Of a stretch of DNA of 64,000 nt, positions 50,031-62,400 are shown in pieces. The stretch comes from Euphorbia lathyris (taxonomy: Eukaryota > Streptophyta > Magnoliopsida > Malpighiales > Euphorbiaceae). Within the stretch, counting starts at the first letter, position 1. Each line of letters opens with the position of its first letter. The translations under genes and the position numbers were made by a program. The notes beneath the pieces are model-generated. The model did not search any database, was not told the DNA's origin, and saw nothing but the letters and a program-made list of their open reading frames with translations. Location of the stretch: positions 98,795,895 through 98,859,894 of the forward strand of contig NC_088912.1 in NCBI RefSeq assembly GCF_963576675.1, written 5' to 3'.

Positions 50031-52624
50031 TAACAGGACTTTATTATTGTCCTTAGCTTGCCTAATACCAAGACCCCCCCCCTGCTCTTAGGCTGGCAGG
50101 CTTCCTTCCAAGGGACCAGGTGAACCTTCCTCCCATCTCCAGACTCTCCCCACAGGAAACGCCGATTAATTTTATCAAGGTCGTTGAGGACCGGCTCAGT
50201 GAGCTTACAGGCTTGCATGATGTGATTTGGAGCAGCGCAGTTGATAGATTGGATTAAAGTAAGGCGACCTGCAAGGGAAAGAGAATTAGCTTTCCAGCTA
50301 GCACACAAACCGTTAGATTTGTCCAAAATGTCTTTAAAAGAGGCTTTGGAAACCCTGTCATTATGAAGAGGGACCCCAAGATATTTCCTAAACGATTGAG
50401 TCAGGGGGATGCCAGACATCTCACTCAGTCTTCTACACAAGCTATTATCCATATTCTTGGAGCAAAGCATACGGGATTTTTGGATGTTAATCTTCTGGCC
50501 AGAAGCCTCACAAAAGCAGTCGAGGATATCCATCACAGCCTTAGTTTGCTCCTCATTACCCTCCACAAAAATCATGACATCATCAGCAAAGAGTAAATGG
50601 GTAATAGGGGGGCAATGTCTGTTGATGGAAACAGGGTGGAGAGTCCCTTTGTTCACCGCCTCTTAGAACAGGTGAGACAATCTTTCCATGGCAATAACAA
50701 AAAGGAAGGGGCTCATAGGATCCCCTTGACGAATTCCCTTGGAGGGAGAGAACTCATCAGACATGTCCCCATTGATCATAACCTGGAAAACAGGAGAGGA
50801 GATACACTTTCCAATCAAATTCCTCCAGTTCTCCGGGATACCAGCTTTGGCTAAACTATCCAGAAGAAAGCTCCAGTTCAACCTATCATAGGCCTTCTCC
50901 AGATCCAGCTTGAGAGCCACGATCCCTTTCTTGCCTTTCTTAATCTTCATAGAATGGACAACCTCCTGGGTAATAACAACGTTATCCATCAATTGTCTCC
51001 CAGGAACAAAGCTCCCTTGATTTTGGCTGATAATATCCGGAAGGATCTTCCGGATTCTATTAGCCACAATCTTAGTAATAGCTTTATACAAGACATTACA
51101 AAGACTGATGGGTCTCATCTGGAGAAAGGAAGAAGGCTTGGCAACCTTAGGAATCAAGACAAGGAGGGTTTTATTAACCAAACTGATATCGTTCGAACCA
51201 CCAAAGACACCTAACACAAAACTGTATATACCCTCTTTCACAGTGTCCCAGTGTTTATGATAGAAACTAGCGGGGATACCATCAATACCAGGAGCCTTAG
51301 TGGAACCGATGCTGGAGAAGGCCAGATCAATCTCTTTAAGATCAATAGGATGGAAAGCATCTTTAATAGCATCCTCCCCCAAACGAGGAAAGGAAATGCC
51401 AGAGTAGGCACTCTCCAGGTCCACAGCTTCCTCTCTGAACAGGTCCTTGTAGAATTCAAGGGCAAGGCGCCGAATGTCTTCCTCCTCAAAAAACCACTCA
51501 CCACTGGCGTCTTTAATAGCCTCGATCCTATTACGCTGTCTCCTAATGATCGTTGAGAGGTGGAAAAACCTGGTATTCCGGTCCCCGTCTTGAATCCAAG
51601 CCTTCCTAGATTTCTGGAACCACAGAAGCTCTTCCTGTCTAAGCACTGCTTCCAACTCATTCTGGAGAGCTCTAAGGTGACCATTTAGGCTATGATCGAA
51701 TCGAACCTCCAAGCAACGTTGAACACCTTCCATCCTCCTCAAGAGTTTGTTCTTCCTCCTGATAATATGGCCAAAGATATTTTTATTCCAACCAGCCACA
51801 TTCCTCCTGAATTCCTCAGCAGCGAGGAGAACATCAGAGTGGGGATGCCAATTGCTTTTAACGAAATCCTTAAACTCGGGGTGAGATTCCCAAGCCATCA
51901 GATACCTAAAAGGTCTATTACCTTTCAGCCGTTTTCCTTTGACCAAATTAATGAGGATAGGGCAATGGTCAGAGTGACGGAAAGGGAGATTAAGCACCTT
52001 GACCTCAGGAAACCTATAAATTGCTGCAACATTAGCGTACACCTTATCCAACCTAACAAACACACTATTCCTTTTCCAGGTAAATTTGTGGCCAGCAGCA
52101 CCCAGGTCCGAAAGCCTGCACATATCCATACTTTGCTTATGATTAAGACACCGGTTCACGTAATGATTACCCCCTCCTCTCTGATCACTCAAGAGGGCAA
52201 TGTCATTAAAATCCCCGGCAACCAACCACGCCTCCACCATGTTAGAGCTAAAAGAATGAAGGATCTCCCACAGCCTTCTTCGGTTAGTCAAAACAGGATC
52301 AGCATAAACGAAGGTAATAAAGAAAGGTTTATTACCAGGGTAACATACCTTACTATGGATGAATTGACTGTCCATAGTAACAATATCAATATTGACTTGA
52401 CCTGGCTTCCAAAAGAGCCAAATCCCCCCTGCCCGGCTAGTAGCCTCCGATCTGACGCAATTCCAATTCTTAAACTTTCTAACCACCTCATCTGCTTTGG
52501 CTCCACTGACCTTGGTCTCTAGAAGAACAAAGCAAGAAGGGTTAAACTGTTTAATAAGATCATTGACATGAATGCGGGTAGCCTTGCTCGCCGCACCTCT
52601 AACATTCCAAACAAAGAAGTCCAT
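50030..52624 (-). pseudogene. LINE ORF2: endonuclease and reverse transcriptase
   Basis: The apurinic-type endonuclease comes first (MDFFVWNVRGAASKATRI, LLETKVSG, LVAGDFNDI and the terminal SDHCPILI). The RT follows (RPISLCNVLYKAITKIVANR, DLEKAYDRLNW, GIRQGDPMSPFLFVIAMERL, HLLFADDVMIFVEG). The enzyme nicks target DNA and primes reverse transcription there. One in-frame TAA at 50663-50665, where a Gln or similar would be expected before EAVNKGTL, splits the RT just ahead of the FADD box. ORF2 begins 33 bases after the end of ORF1. Confidence 0.88.
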
Positions 52625-52657
52625 CAGAGGGGGAAACTACTGACGCAAGCCCAAACC

Positions 52658-54276
52658 CTAGATCAGGTATTTGTTCGGGGCTCCGGAGAGCCTAGAGGAG
52701 GTCCCAGAAGGACCCCTTTTATCCCAAGAGTCCAAACCATGAAGGTTCTTTTTAGGTTTCCCTTTGGGTTTCTTCATGTTTAACTTACTCACTCCTATAG
52801 CTTTACCAATAGGAGCATCAACAAGAGGATGTAGAATACTAGCCTCCCTACTCAACCCCTTCCCAGCTGACAGGATAGACTGGGGAATCTCTTTGGCTTT
52901 AGCAGAAGCATTAGAGACAAAGAGAGGATTAATAGAATTACCCAGACTAGAGGCATGCTCTACCGACTCCAGACCAGGCATGCTTAAATCAATCTGCTTA
53001 TCAGAAGGATCCGAGTCCTGATCTTCCTCCATAGACAAAACACCGAACCTTGACCCGGAACCAGAAGCTGAGTCCACTCCAGTCTCAATCCCCTTATTAA
53101 TATCCGGGGTCTGACCTTGATCTCAGGAGCAATCTGGAGAGTAGTCATCTTCATACTGATATCCGGCGAATGATTAGAATTAACATTAGCCCGTGGCTTC
53201 CTTCTCACTGGCCTCTTGGCAAGCATCCATGGGCCAAAACTCCTTCCTTCCCCTTGACTCTTCTCAACTTCGCCTATGATAGGTTGCACCAACTCCTCCA
53301 CGTCCTTCCTCCTCTTAGGACATCCCTCAAAGGTATGGCCAAAGATACCACATTCATAGCAGATGTTGTGTATACCTTCATATTCAATATGAAAAACCTT
53401 GTTTTGAATACAGAACTGAGAAAGAAGAGACTTAGCGAGACCAATATCGATACAGACCCTGGCAAACTTGCCTCTCACTGCCCCAATGGTAGTCTTATCA
53501 ACATGGTGGACTTTCCCAACAAGGCTACCAATCTTGTTCAGGAACCTATCACTGTAGTATTCAAAAGGTAGGCCCGGGAACCTAACCCATGTAAGGATCC
53601 TGTTAACAGAGCAATCATGGGGATCAAAATTTGGGACCCAAGGTCTCAGAGCCAACACATGATTGGAGATAATATACGGACCACCATTAACAACAGAATT
53701 GAAATCCTCAGCCCTTGTGAATTTAATGACATAATAGTCATTTTCAAGGTCTGTGATAGTAACCTTTCCTTTCTTTGCCCATTGAGCCTGGATCCTCTGG
53801 GCAAAGTAATTGAAACTGATCCTTTTCCCCAACACAGTGACGATTAACGCCAATTTCCACTTCGATCTCATGACCCGCTTGTCTTCTGAGGAAAGCCGGA
53901 TCCTAGGACACAGCGGGTTATCAGGCTCTCCATCCTCAGAATCGGAATCAGAAAGAAAATCCCCGGATTCATTCTCAAGAGCATCCTCCTCCATCATGGG
54001 ATCCTCCTCTGACACCCCTAGGACCTTATCCCTCCAGGAGGGGACTCCCACATCCTTCTGATAACCTTGGACTTGCTGTCCCTGAAAAGCCTTAAGTCCT
54101 GGGGACAAAGCCCCTTCCCTAATAGTTTCAGGATGCAAACTACTCAAATCCACGGAAACTACTGCTTGAGCGGCTTGCACGGCCTGTGCGGCTTGCGTGG
54201 CCAGCACGGCCTGCGCGGCCTACGCGGCCAGCGAAAGCCGCAAGGCATGCTCATCATGCGGGGGAGAGGCGGCAGG
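52658..54276 (-). pseudogene. LINE ORF1: RNA-binding protein, main part
   Basis: DUF4283 domain (LIVTVLGKRISFNYFAQRI, DYYVIKFTRAEDF, LRPWVPNFDPHD) followed by a CCHC knuckle (CYECGIFGHTFEGC). The end (GSRFGVLSMEEDQDSD to NKYLI) is in another frame because one A seems lost near 53120. Just upstream is an Ala/Gln-rich repeat (AAQAVQAAQAV), and a TAG in the same frame before that (near 54221). Confidence 0.8.
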
Positions 54277-54281
54277 TAATC

Positions 54282-55478
54282 TGTCACACCCGACCATAAA
54301 CGACCTCAATCGGCATCGGACGTGAAATAGAAAGATCATAATCAATACTTAGGAGTCTCCAATTTATCCAAATATCATTATATTACAATTGAACTACCAA
54401 AGTTCTAACCATAATTCTCACAATAAGCCTCCAACTTCCAAACCCGCCTAAACTCCTGTAACCTTCTCTATATCCTGTACTTTCTCACCTAAAAACATTA
54501 AAACATTTAAAAACGTGAGACAAAAATCTCAGTAAGAAATTATCAACTATAAAAACCATCTTTACTTAACATAGCTACATATATACGTTTATAAAGGGAT
54601 TTAATCAAAACCTTATAAAATATACTCAAAACTTATATAATATTGTATCCATCCTCGAATTCCACCCGTGTAGATCATACAATCATAACAATATCGAGAT
54701 ATCTCATTTATATCTCGTTCCTTGCCTAACAGTTAGGACTACCAGCCGTGCACTCTGGCCATACCGCCATTAGGTATGGTCTTACAAATACAACTCCTAC
54801 CCCGGGCAATCCTAGATGGACAAAACCATTTAATTTACAAAATATCACAACTCATACAAATCATATTTGGACTTCAATCCAAAATAATAACAACAATCAC
54901 CGCAACAGATTTCTCAATCCAAAAACAATTCGTAAGAAATCATCAAATTCATTTCATTCAATATAGTTGATAGTTACTTACATTGGTCACTAATTGAACA
55001 AAATACACCCGATCGATTTGCCTCTAAATTCTGTCTAAGACGTTTCCCTCCAAACACTACCGAAACTCAAAAACTCTTCGGTTAGGACCTAGATCTATGT
55101 ATAAGGATGCTATGGTTCCAATTTCGAGTGATTCGGACGGTCGAATTTCCGTAAATTAAAGAAACGGTGGAGAAACGGTTCAGAGAAATTGATGAATTTA
55201 AAAAGAATATAAAAGGAAAAGAAAAGAAAAAAGAATGGATAATATCTGCCTCTTCGCAGATTTCAATTTATATATACCAAATCTGGCGAATATCCAGTTT
55301 GATCCTCTATCTTTATATAATCATTTAAAAAATATCCTAAACTTTTAATTTACACCGAAAACCATCGAATTAACCCTAAATTTTTCCTATAACATCAAAT
55401 AAAAATCACACACCCAATAATTATACTATATACTAATGTTAAGGTATAAATTCTAGAAATTTAGACACGGACGTGACA
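54282..55478. mobile_element. Solo LTR nested in the LINE (1197 bp)
   Basis: Begins TGTCACACC and ends CGTGACA, with a perfect 5 bp target duplication TAATC at 54277-54281 and 55479-55483. It has no interior or partner LTR. It inserted into LINE ORF1 and must be younger than the LINE. Confidence 0.88.
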
Positions 55479-55510
55479 TAATCCCTGTGGCCCAAGCACC
55501 GGAAACGGCC

Positions 55511-55912
55511 CTACCACACCGGAGTCCTGCGCGCCTCCACCCGCGACAAACGAGTCCAGGTCCGCGGCCGCGGCACCATCACCATCCAGCCCCCGATCGG
55601 CCGCCGCATCCCTAGAAACCCCAACGGAACCGCCGCACCCCTAGCACCCCCAATCGAACCCGCCGGATCCGCCTCCCCACCATCCACCCACTCCGATCTG
55701 CTCCTATCCCTAGACCGATCCCTCCGAATCCCGTTGCTCCGCCTCCTCCCCCGAGGAGATCCCTCGGATCTCCCATCATCCGCCGCCGCCCACGCCTCAT
55801 CGAGCCCGGAATCATTACCCCGCCCGCGCCCCGCCACCGCCAGATCCGACAAAGGCCGGCCGCCCGCCTTCACCGACCCATCCCCTTTAACCTTCACGAT
55901 CGCCTTGGTCAT
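55511..55912 (-). pseudogene. LINE ORF1: N-terminal part, GC-rich
   Basis: Starts MTKAIVKVKGDGSVKAGG 47 bases inside the LINE 5' end; 133 codons rich in Gly/Arg/Asp (RRRSNGIRRDRSRDRSRSEW). It is far more GC-rich than its surroundings. Without the solo LTR it continues into the main ORF1 after one frameshift. I do not recognise a domain; it is probably the disordered basic N-terminus of ORF1p. Confidence 0.6.
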
Positions 55913-55975
55913 CGCTTGGAGAAAGAGAGAGAATAATTTTCCGTTTTTTTTTCATATATAATTGTTTACACTATT

Positions 55976-56856
55976 AATTTACCATTTTTATCATATATAT
56001 TTTATTAAAAAAATCAATAAATTTTCTCAAAATTCAAGTTTATATTTTATTTTTCCTTTATGGATTCTTTCTCACTTTGTTGATCTTGCTTGGATTTAAA
56101 CAGATATTGTCAATGGATCAAAGATTGATTCAACACCAAAAGTAAAGAAAAATAAGTCAAAAGTGCCTTGACTTTTGCAAAAGAATTATTTACAAATTAA
56201 GTAAAATTAGTAAAGTAAAATGACTCTAATTTCCATTAATTCAAACAAAAAAAAGAAATCCTTTTTTCAAGTTAATTACATTAACTAACATGTAAATCGA
56301 CCAACAATTGTACACCTTTCCACGTGGCCATTATTAATATTTCCAAAATTGGCAAAAACTTACCTTTTAAGTGTCTCATCTAGGACATGTCATAGGGAAG
56401 AAAATTTAATTGATGTTCGGTGTCTCTTTCCATATACTTTTCACAAAAAATGGTATTCATTTAATTAAAATAATATATTTTAATAGTCAAAGGGATTCGT
56501 ATAATAAAAAGGGACCAATTTTTATAAAAGAAACATGGAAAAAGACACTGAAATAGACATATCAGATTTTCTTCCTATCATAAGATAAGTATCTATTGAC
56601 AATTATCAGATTTGTATTGTGTCAATTTTAGTTAGTGTTAAAATAGATCAACTCTAACACAATTCAAAAACTAGTATCTCATAATCGTGTTAACCTAATC
56701 AAATTAGTATCGATTTTGTATCGTGTTTTCGGATCACGTGTAGTTTTACTATATACGTATTAAAAAAATAAGAAAATATAGTACTATTTTTAAATATTTT
56801 ATATCATTTTTTTATTAGTATGTTAGCATTAAGCATTCAAAAGTCCGTTAATATCA
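55976..56856. other. Non-coding spacer with dispersed repeat
   Basis: 56405-56530 (TTCACAAAAAATGGTATTCA, TTAATTAAAATAATATATTTTA) is a relative of repeats at 33950-34030 and 63885-64000. No gene seen. Confidence 0.5.
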
Positions 56857-57019
56857 TGTTGAGGGATATTGATTATATTTATTAATAATGGTGATATGTG
56901 TGAAGAGGGAACAAAATATAATAAACTCTCTTATTAATGATATTAACATTACAAGTATTTATACTAATCCTTACAATATTGAATTACTATTCTACCCTTA
57001 ATATATGAATATATTAACA
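56857..57019 (-). repeat. Ty1/copia 3' LTR (163 bp)
   Basis: Plus-strand TGTTGAGGG...ATTAACA, with a minus-strand TATAAATAC box near 56956-56964. It abuts a purine tract (minus strand TTTGAGGAGGGG) at 57020-57031, as expected for the 3' LTR. Confidence 0.75.
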
Positions 57020-57026
57020 CCCCTCC

Positions 57027-57775
57027 TCAAACTGGAGGCTGTGAGGAAACTAGATCCAGTTTGGGAAGAAAGAAATGAAGTGCCGCTGCTGATAAAGGTT
57101 TAGTAAGTAGATCAGCGAGTTGAAGTTTAGTAGAAATATGTGGGGTGGAAAGAAATCCGGAAGTAATATGATCACGAACAATATGACAATCGATATCTAA
57201 GTGTTTAGTGCGTTCATGAAATACCGGATTAGAAGCAATATGAATAGCGGCTTGACTATCACAATGTAGATGTATAGGTAAGGGGAGCGAAATTTGGAAT
57301 TCACGGAATAAATATGAGATCCATTTAAGTTCACAACTGGTGGTTGCCATACTACGATATTCGGCTTCAGCGGAAGATTTACTAACAGTAGGTTGTTTCT
57401 TTGCCTTCCAAGAAATAAGAGCATTCCCGAAAAAAATTCAATAACCACCAATGGATCTGCGTGTTTCTTTGCACCGGCCCCAATCAGCGTCGCAATAAGC
57501 CGTGAGTCGGAAATCCGAATTAACTCCATAAAATAAATCATAATGGAGCGTGCCTTTGAGATAGCGCAAAAGATAGAACAAGGCCTCAAGGTGATGAGAA
57601 CATGGTTGGTGCATAAACTGGCTAAGCTGTTGAACAACAAAACCAATGTCGGGGCGAGTGAAATTTAAATAAAGTAGTCGTCCAACAAGCTTTCGATACT
57701 GATCGGGAGCTGGAATAGGAGTGCCAAGAGAGGGATCCAAGTTCTTGTATTTTTTGGGGTTAGATTTCAACCCTA
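57027..57775 (-). pseudogene. 5'-truncated Ty1/copia pol (end of RT and RNase H)
   Basis: The minus strand reads YRKLVGRLLYLNFTRPDIGF, LRYLKGTLHYDLFYG, AYCDADWGRCKETRRSIGGY, a stop at 57438-57440 where related proteins have Cys, then VSKSSAEAEYRSMATT, HCDSQAAIHIASNPVFHERT and LADLLTKPLS. This is the C-terminal end of copia Pol. Everything upstream is missing. Confidence 0.88.
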
Positions 57776-58792
57776 ATCTAATAAAAAAAAATATGTGTCA
57801 ACGCAAAAATGAAATATTACCTACCAAGCTAAACTCTAACACTAAATGTGTGTGTTGATTTCATATTGTACAATCAAGTCGTGTGTACTTTTGCTCCCTC
57901 CAGTCACAAGTATGAAATAGCCACTTCAATATGCTTTGTAAGAATTAAAACGAGGATCCCAAAAGCAATAGTCAACTAGATACTGTGGAGATAGCGTACT
58001 CCTTCTCACAAAACATTACTAACTTAAACATCGAGATGCAAATACTTACTATATACCTAATTCTACTTTAACATCATTGTTGCAGGGATTTCGAATGTAA
58101 CATCATGGCCCAATACCATGTAGATATTGTCCGCTTTGATCCAAAGCCAACACAGGTCTCACGATTTTAAAATACGTATGCATGTATTGGATTTTCACCT
58201 TAGTAATAGGCGTTAGTCACTATCTCTCTCTATTTTCGATATGAAATTTAGTTCATTCATGTCATGTCATCATTCCTTAAGATTGCTTCTTGCTAAGCTC
58301 TTCTACTTCAATGCCACCCACTTTGTTATATCGTGTCTATTTGGTTTAATAGTTATTGTTTACGTTTGTTTTGAGCTGATTCTTCTCAATTTTAACCAAA
58401 TGCTTAATATTTACTTTTATAGTAAAACATAAGAACCGATAATTCCAAAAATAACTTATGTAATTTCGCTCATTTGTAGACGGGTGCTTGGCAAAAGAAA
58501 GAATTGAGGTTATCGCCCGTTTGCAAAACCAACGACTTTAAGGTTTACACTGCCAATTTGACATTTGATGATCTCAAAATAAAATAAAAAAAATTCAAGA
58601 ATTAAATTTGTTTGGTACTATATTTACCATGGAATCACATTTCTTTATTTTGAAGTCATCAACGGTCAAACTGACAATATCAATCAAAAAACGATTGGTT
58701 TTGCAAACCGACGAGAACCTCAATCCTCTTTTTTCAACCAAAAAAACCAAACATACTCATAATCATCGAAAGCAAATAAATTATTTTTAAAA
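57776..58792. other. Non-coding spacer
   Basis: No element or gene identified. Two short open frames (58241-58432 and 58608-58790) show no family features. Confidence 0.5.
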
Positions 58793-59127
58793 GGGATAAG
58801 GTACCAAAATAAGCCTATGTTTTTTTTGGAAAGTATCAATTTAGGCTTCGTGTACAAAATAACAACAATATGAGCTTAACGTTTAAAAAATAGTACCAAT
58901 TTATATCTCGATAACAGAACGTGACATGTCATTCATATTATTCCATTAAGTCCTGTCAGTTGTACGTGCAGAGTAATATGAATGATGTGTGACTTTCCGT
59001 TATCGAGACCTAAATTGGTCATTTTTTTTTAAATATTAAGCCCATATTGATGTTATTTTATAGGTAAAATTTAAATTAATACTTCTCTAAAAAAAATAAA
59101 CCTGTTTTTGATACCTTATCTTTTTTT
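58793..59127. mobile_element. MITE (about 335 bp)
   Basis: Ends GGATAAGGTACCAAAA and, inverse, GATAAGGTATCAAAAACAGG. Inner inverse pairs are TCGATAACAGAACGTGACA and ACTTTCCGTTATCGA. AT-rich loop. No coding capacity. Confidence 0.7.
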
Positions 59128-59433
59128 TTAAAAAAATTATCCCTAAAAAAACTCAAAAAAGAGAACTAAACGGGCAATTTTATCAAGGAAATTCCATAAT
59201 TACCCTTTATTGACATCAATTACAAACTTTCATACTCTAATTTAATTTATGTGCTTATGACTCATATCCAAGCCATTGAAAACCATAAAATAGTCACACA
59301 TCATAATATAAATCCTCATCATAAAAGCATAAATGAAAAGCCATTAAATTTAACTAACTTTACTACCTTATAATTAATTATCGAAATATTAAAGAATTTT
59401 TAGAGAAATATTTTTTGAAGAATTTTTTAGAGA
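59128..59433. promoter_or_regulatory. Upstream region of the WAT1-related gene
   Basis: AT-rich 5' flank. TATAATTAATTATCG near 59369 could serve as the core promoter, but no clear canonical box at the expected distance is certain. Confidence 0.3.
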
Positions 59434-62400
59434 ATGGAAATTATGGAAGAAGAAGAAGAAAGAAAGGAGACAAAGTTTGAAAGATCAAAACCCTATATTT
59501 TATGTGTATTTAATTCATTAATTGGGGCTGCATCAAACATTGTTTCTAAGTTCTCATTAGATGAAGGAATGAGTCGTTATGTTCTTATTGTTTATGCTTC
59601 TGCTCTCGGAACTCTCGTTACAGCTTTACTTGTTCTTCTTTTCGAAAGGTAATAATTTATTTTTTCCGGTTTATTAGTCGTTGCACTGTTTGGGATCGGG
59701 AATGGAATATTCTGTTTGTTCATACATATAAGGAAGGTAATAGAACGGTTGATTGAATGGTGAATTTCGTAGTTCTTGTTCCGACGACACCCCCCTGCCT
59801 GGGCTTTAGCGTTGCTTACAATTTTTTTTTTTTATCTTTCTTCTTCATTTATTCTTCATTAATATTTGTCTTGATGATTAATTTGGCTTAGTAGGACCAA
59901 TTTAGCTTATAATCACAGCAAACAAAAAATTCAGAAGTTAGGGGCCGATATTCGGTTCCAAATCAGTCCCTAAAAGCGTTTACTGACCGAATTTCATGAG
60001 TTACCAACAAAATACATTCGGTCAAGTAACTAGGTTGTCGGTGGTTACTGGCGATTTTTTTATGAAGTCCGGGTATCAAAAGTAGTCCAAAATGAATACG
60101 TTTCAACATGAGAAAATGTGTTAAATTGCTATTAATTATATATTAATATGTGTTATTTGGGCTAATTTGACTTTAGATGTTACGTTGAAGAGTAAATTGA
60201 TAGTTTTGGACTAAATTGATCTTGCTAGCTAACTTTTGATACTGAATTGATACTTTACCCTTCCCAATTTCATTTATTTTTTCTTAATTTATATTTCTCT
60301 TGAAAATTAATTTGGCATAATAGGAGAATTTAGTTCAAAATCAAATTCAAGTATCAAAATTAATAATGAATACATTTCAATATGAGAAAACGTGTAAATT
60401 ACTATTAATCATATATTAAGGTGTGTTATGTGGGCTAATTTGATCTTAAATGTTAAATAGAAGAGCCAAATTGATATTTAAAATGGATTTTGGATTAAAT
60501 TGATTTTGTTGGCTAATTTGTTATACCGAATTGATACTTTATCTTCTCGCTTTCTTCTTAATTTATATTTTTCTTGTAGATTAATTTGGCATAGCAGAAT
60601 CAATTTAATTGAAAATTAAATTCGGGTATCAAAATTAGTCCAAGATTAATACGTTTCAACATAAGAAAATGTGTGAAATAACTATTAATTATATATTAAG
60701 ATGTGTTATTTGTACTAATTTGAACTTAGATGCGAAATAAAAGAGCTAATTAATTAATATCCGAAATTGATTTTGGACTAAATTGACACTACTAGCTAAC
60801 TTCTGGTACCAAATCGATACTTCATCCTTTTCAATTTCATTTTCTTTTTCTTATAGTTTCTTCGACCCTTTTTTTTCCAGGAAAAATGAAAGTAAAATCA
60901 GTGGTGCAATATGTCTGAATATCTTCATCTTGGGTGTTCTAAGGTATACCATTTTTTTAAGTAAAATAAAATTGTAGATTTGCCAAATTTTTTTATACGA
61001 GCTAAGTTTGGAATTTGATTTTTAAGCCAATTTCTGCACGACCTGAGCCAGATTAAACTAATAGCAGGCTGGACATGGCTTGAATTGAGCATTTTAAATC
61101 CCGTTCAGTCTATCCCGAGTTTGGCCATGGACAAATCTGTTTATATAGAGTAGCTATTAGTTGATTTTTCTTTCAAAATCTGATCTTTCCAATCCTAGCT
61201 AAACATTTTTTATTTCCTGTTTGAAATTTGGAAGAAAAATAGCCATACAAAATGGGACAAAATGGGACCAAACAGACACTTAATCAATTTTTAAAATTGT
61301 ATGTTTTATAGTTTAAATAAGGTTTTCGGTGATATAATCGCCGAATGCAAACGATTATTTGAAGATAATAACGGATTCTCTGTCCGTTTAATTAGGAGAC
61401 AAGCAAATAGTGCGGTCCATCCTCTAAGTAGGTCGGTTTCTCAAAATGCTAGTCTAACTTTCTATAATACTTTACTGAGTTTTATTTCTTTCTCTGTGTT
61501 GAACTTTTGCTGCAATTTGGCTCATTAATGAAATTCAGTTTCAAAAAAGAAATAAAAAAATAAAAAATAAGGTTTTTGGTTTTTACAATTTCTTTTGTAA
61601 CAATAAATATAAGACATAAAAAAGCTACTATGACATAATTTTTCTTTTTCACTTTATAACTGTCCTGGTCCAATAGACAAATGTATACATAATAAAATGT
61701 GCATTAATATAAAAAAAACATCATTTTTTGTTTATTATATCAATTTTTTTATATAAATTTTTCGATTATTCGATTTGAGGGTCGTTAGGTACTCTTTAGG
61801 TGGATTTTTCTCTCAACTAAAGTTTTCTGTATACGTTCGAATCCGAAATCACTAGTTTAAGCGACTTGAGACCCTTAACCATTTAAATCAACCCTAATTG
61901 ATATTATTTTAATTTTTTTTATACAGTTGTTTTTTATTTATAAAATTTCTCAAAATCACATCAAAAAAAATTTCTAAATTCTTTTTAAATAATTGATCAG
62001 AACTCTAGGGAGAGTGACATGGTTTGCTGGATTGGAATATACTTCAGCAACATTTTCAGCTTCAATAACAAATTTAATTCCATCCATGACCTTCATTTTG
62101 GCTGTTATTTTCAGGTACACTTTTTATTATTTCAAAAACATTATTATTATTATTTGAAGAATTTTTTAATATAATTTTAAATTTGATTAATGTGTTTCAG
62201 AATGGAAAAATTGGAAATTGGGAAACTGAGTAGTAGAGCAAAGATTGGAGGGACTATAATTGCATTTGGTGGTGCTACTCTTATGACCCTTTACAAGGGT
62301 AAATCTGTCATTTCATTTCACAAAGCTCTTCACCATTCTCACCATCAAAATGGTAAAAACTTTGTACCAGAGAAGAATTTTATTGTGGGTTCACTTCTAA

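Larger units (their letters stand above)
48478..55959 (-). mobile_element. Near full-length L1-type LINE
   Basis: The target duplication AATTGYTTACACTATT (16 bp, one mismatch) lies at 48462-48477 and 55960-55975. On the minus strand the element runs from a short CT-rich leader, through ORF1 (DUF4283 and CCHC knuckle) and ORF2 (endonuclease, RT, zinc-binding domain, RNase H), to a poly-A tail at 48478-48486. After removing a nested 1197 bp solo LTR and its duplicated 5 bases, the LINE is about 6.28 kb. Several frameshifts and stops make it inactive. Confidence 0.85.

Noticed and set aside
49188..50033. Plus-strand frame of 281 codons opposite the LINE zinc-binding domain
   Set aside because: It is the shadow of ORF2 on the other strand. 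The minus-strand frame has clear zf-RVT motifs and the plus-strand one has none.
51692..52522. Plus-strand frame of 276 codons opposite the LINE endonuclease
   Set aside because: It is antisense to a recognised endonuclease domain, with no motifs of its own.
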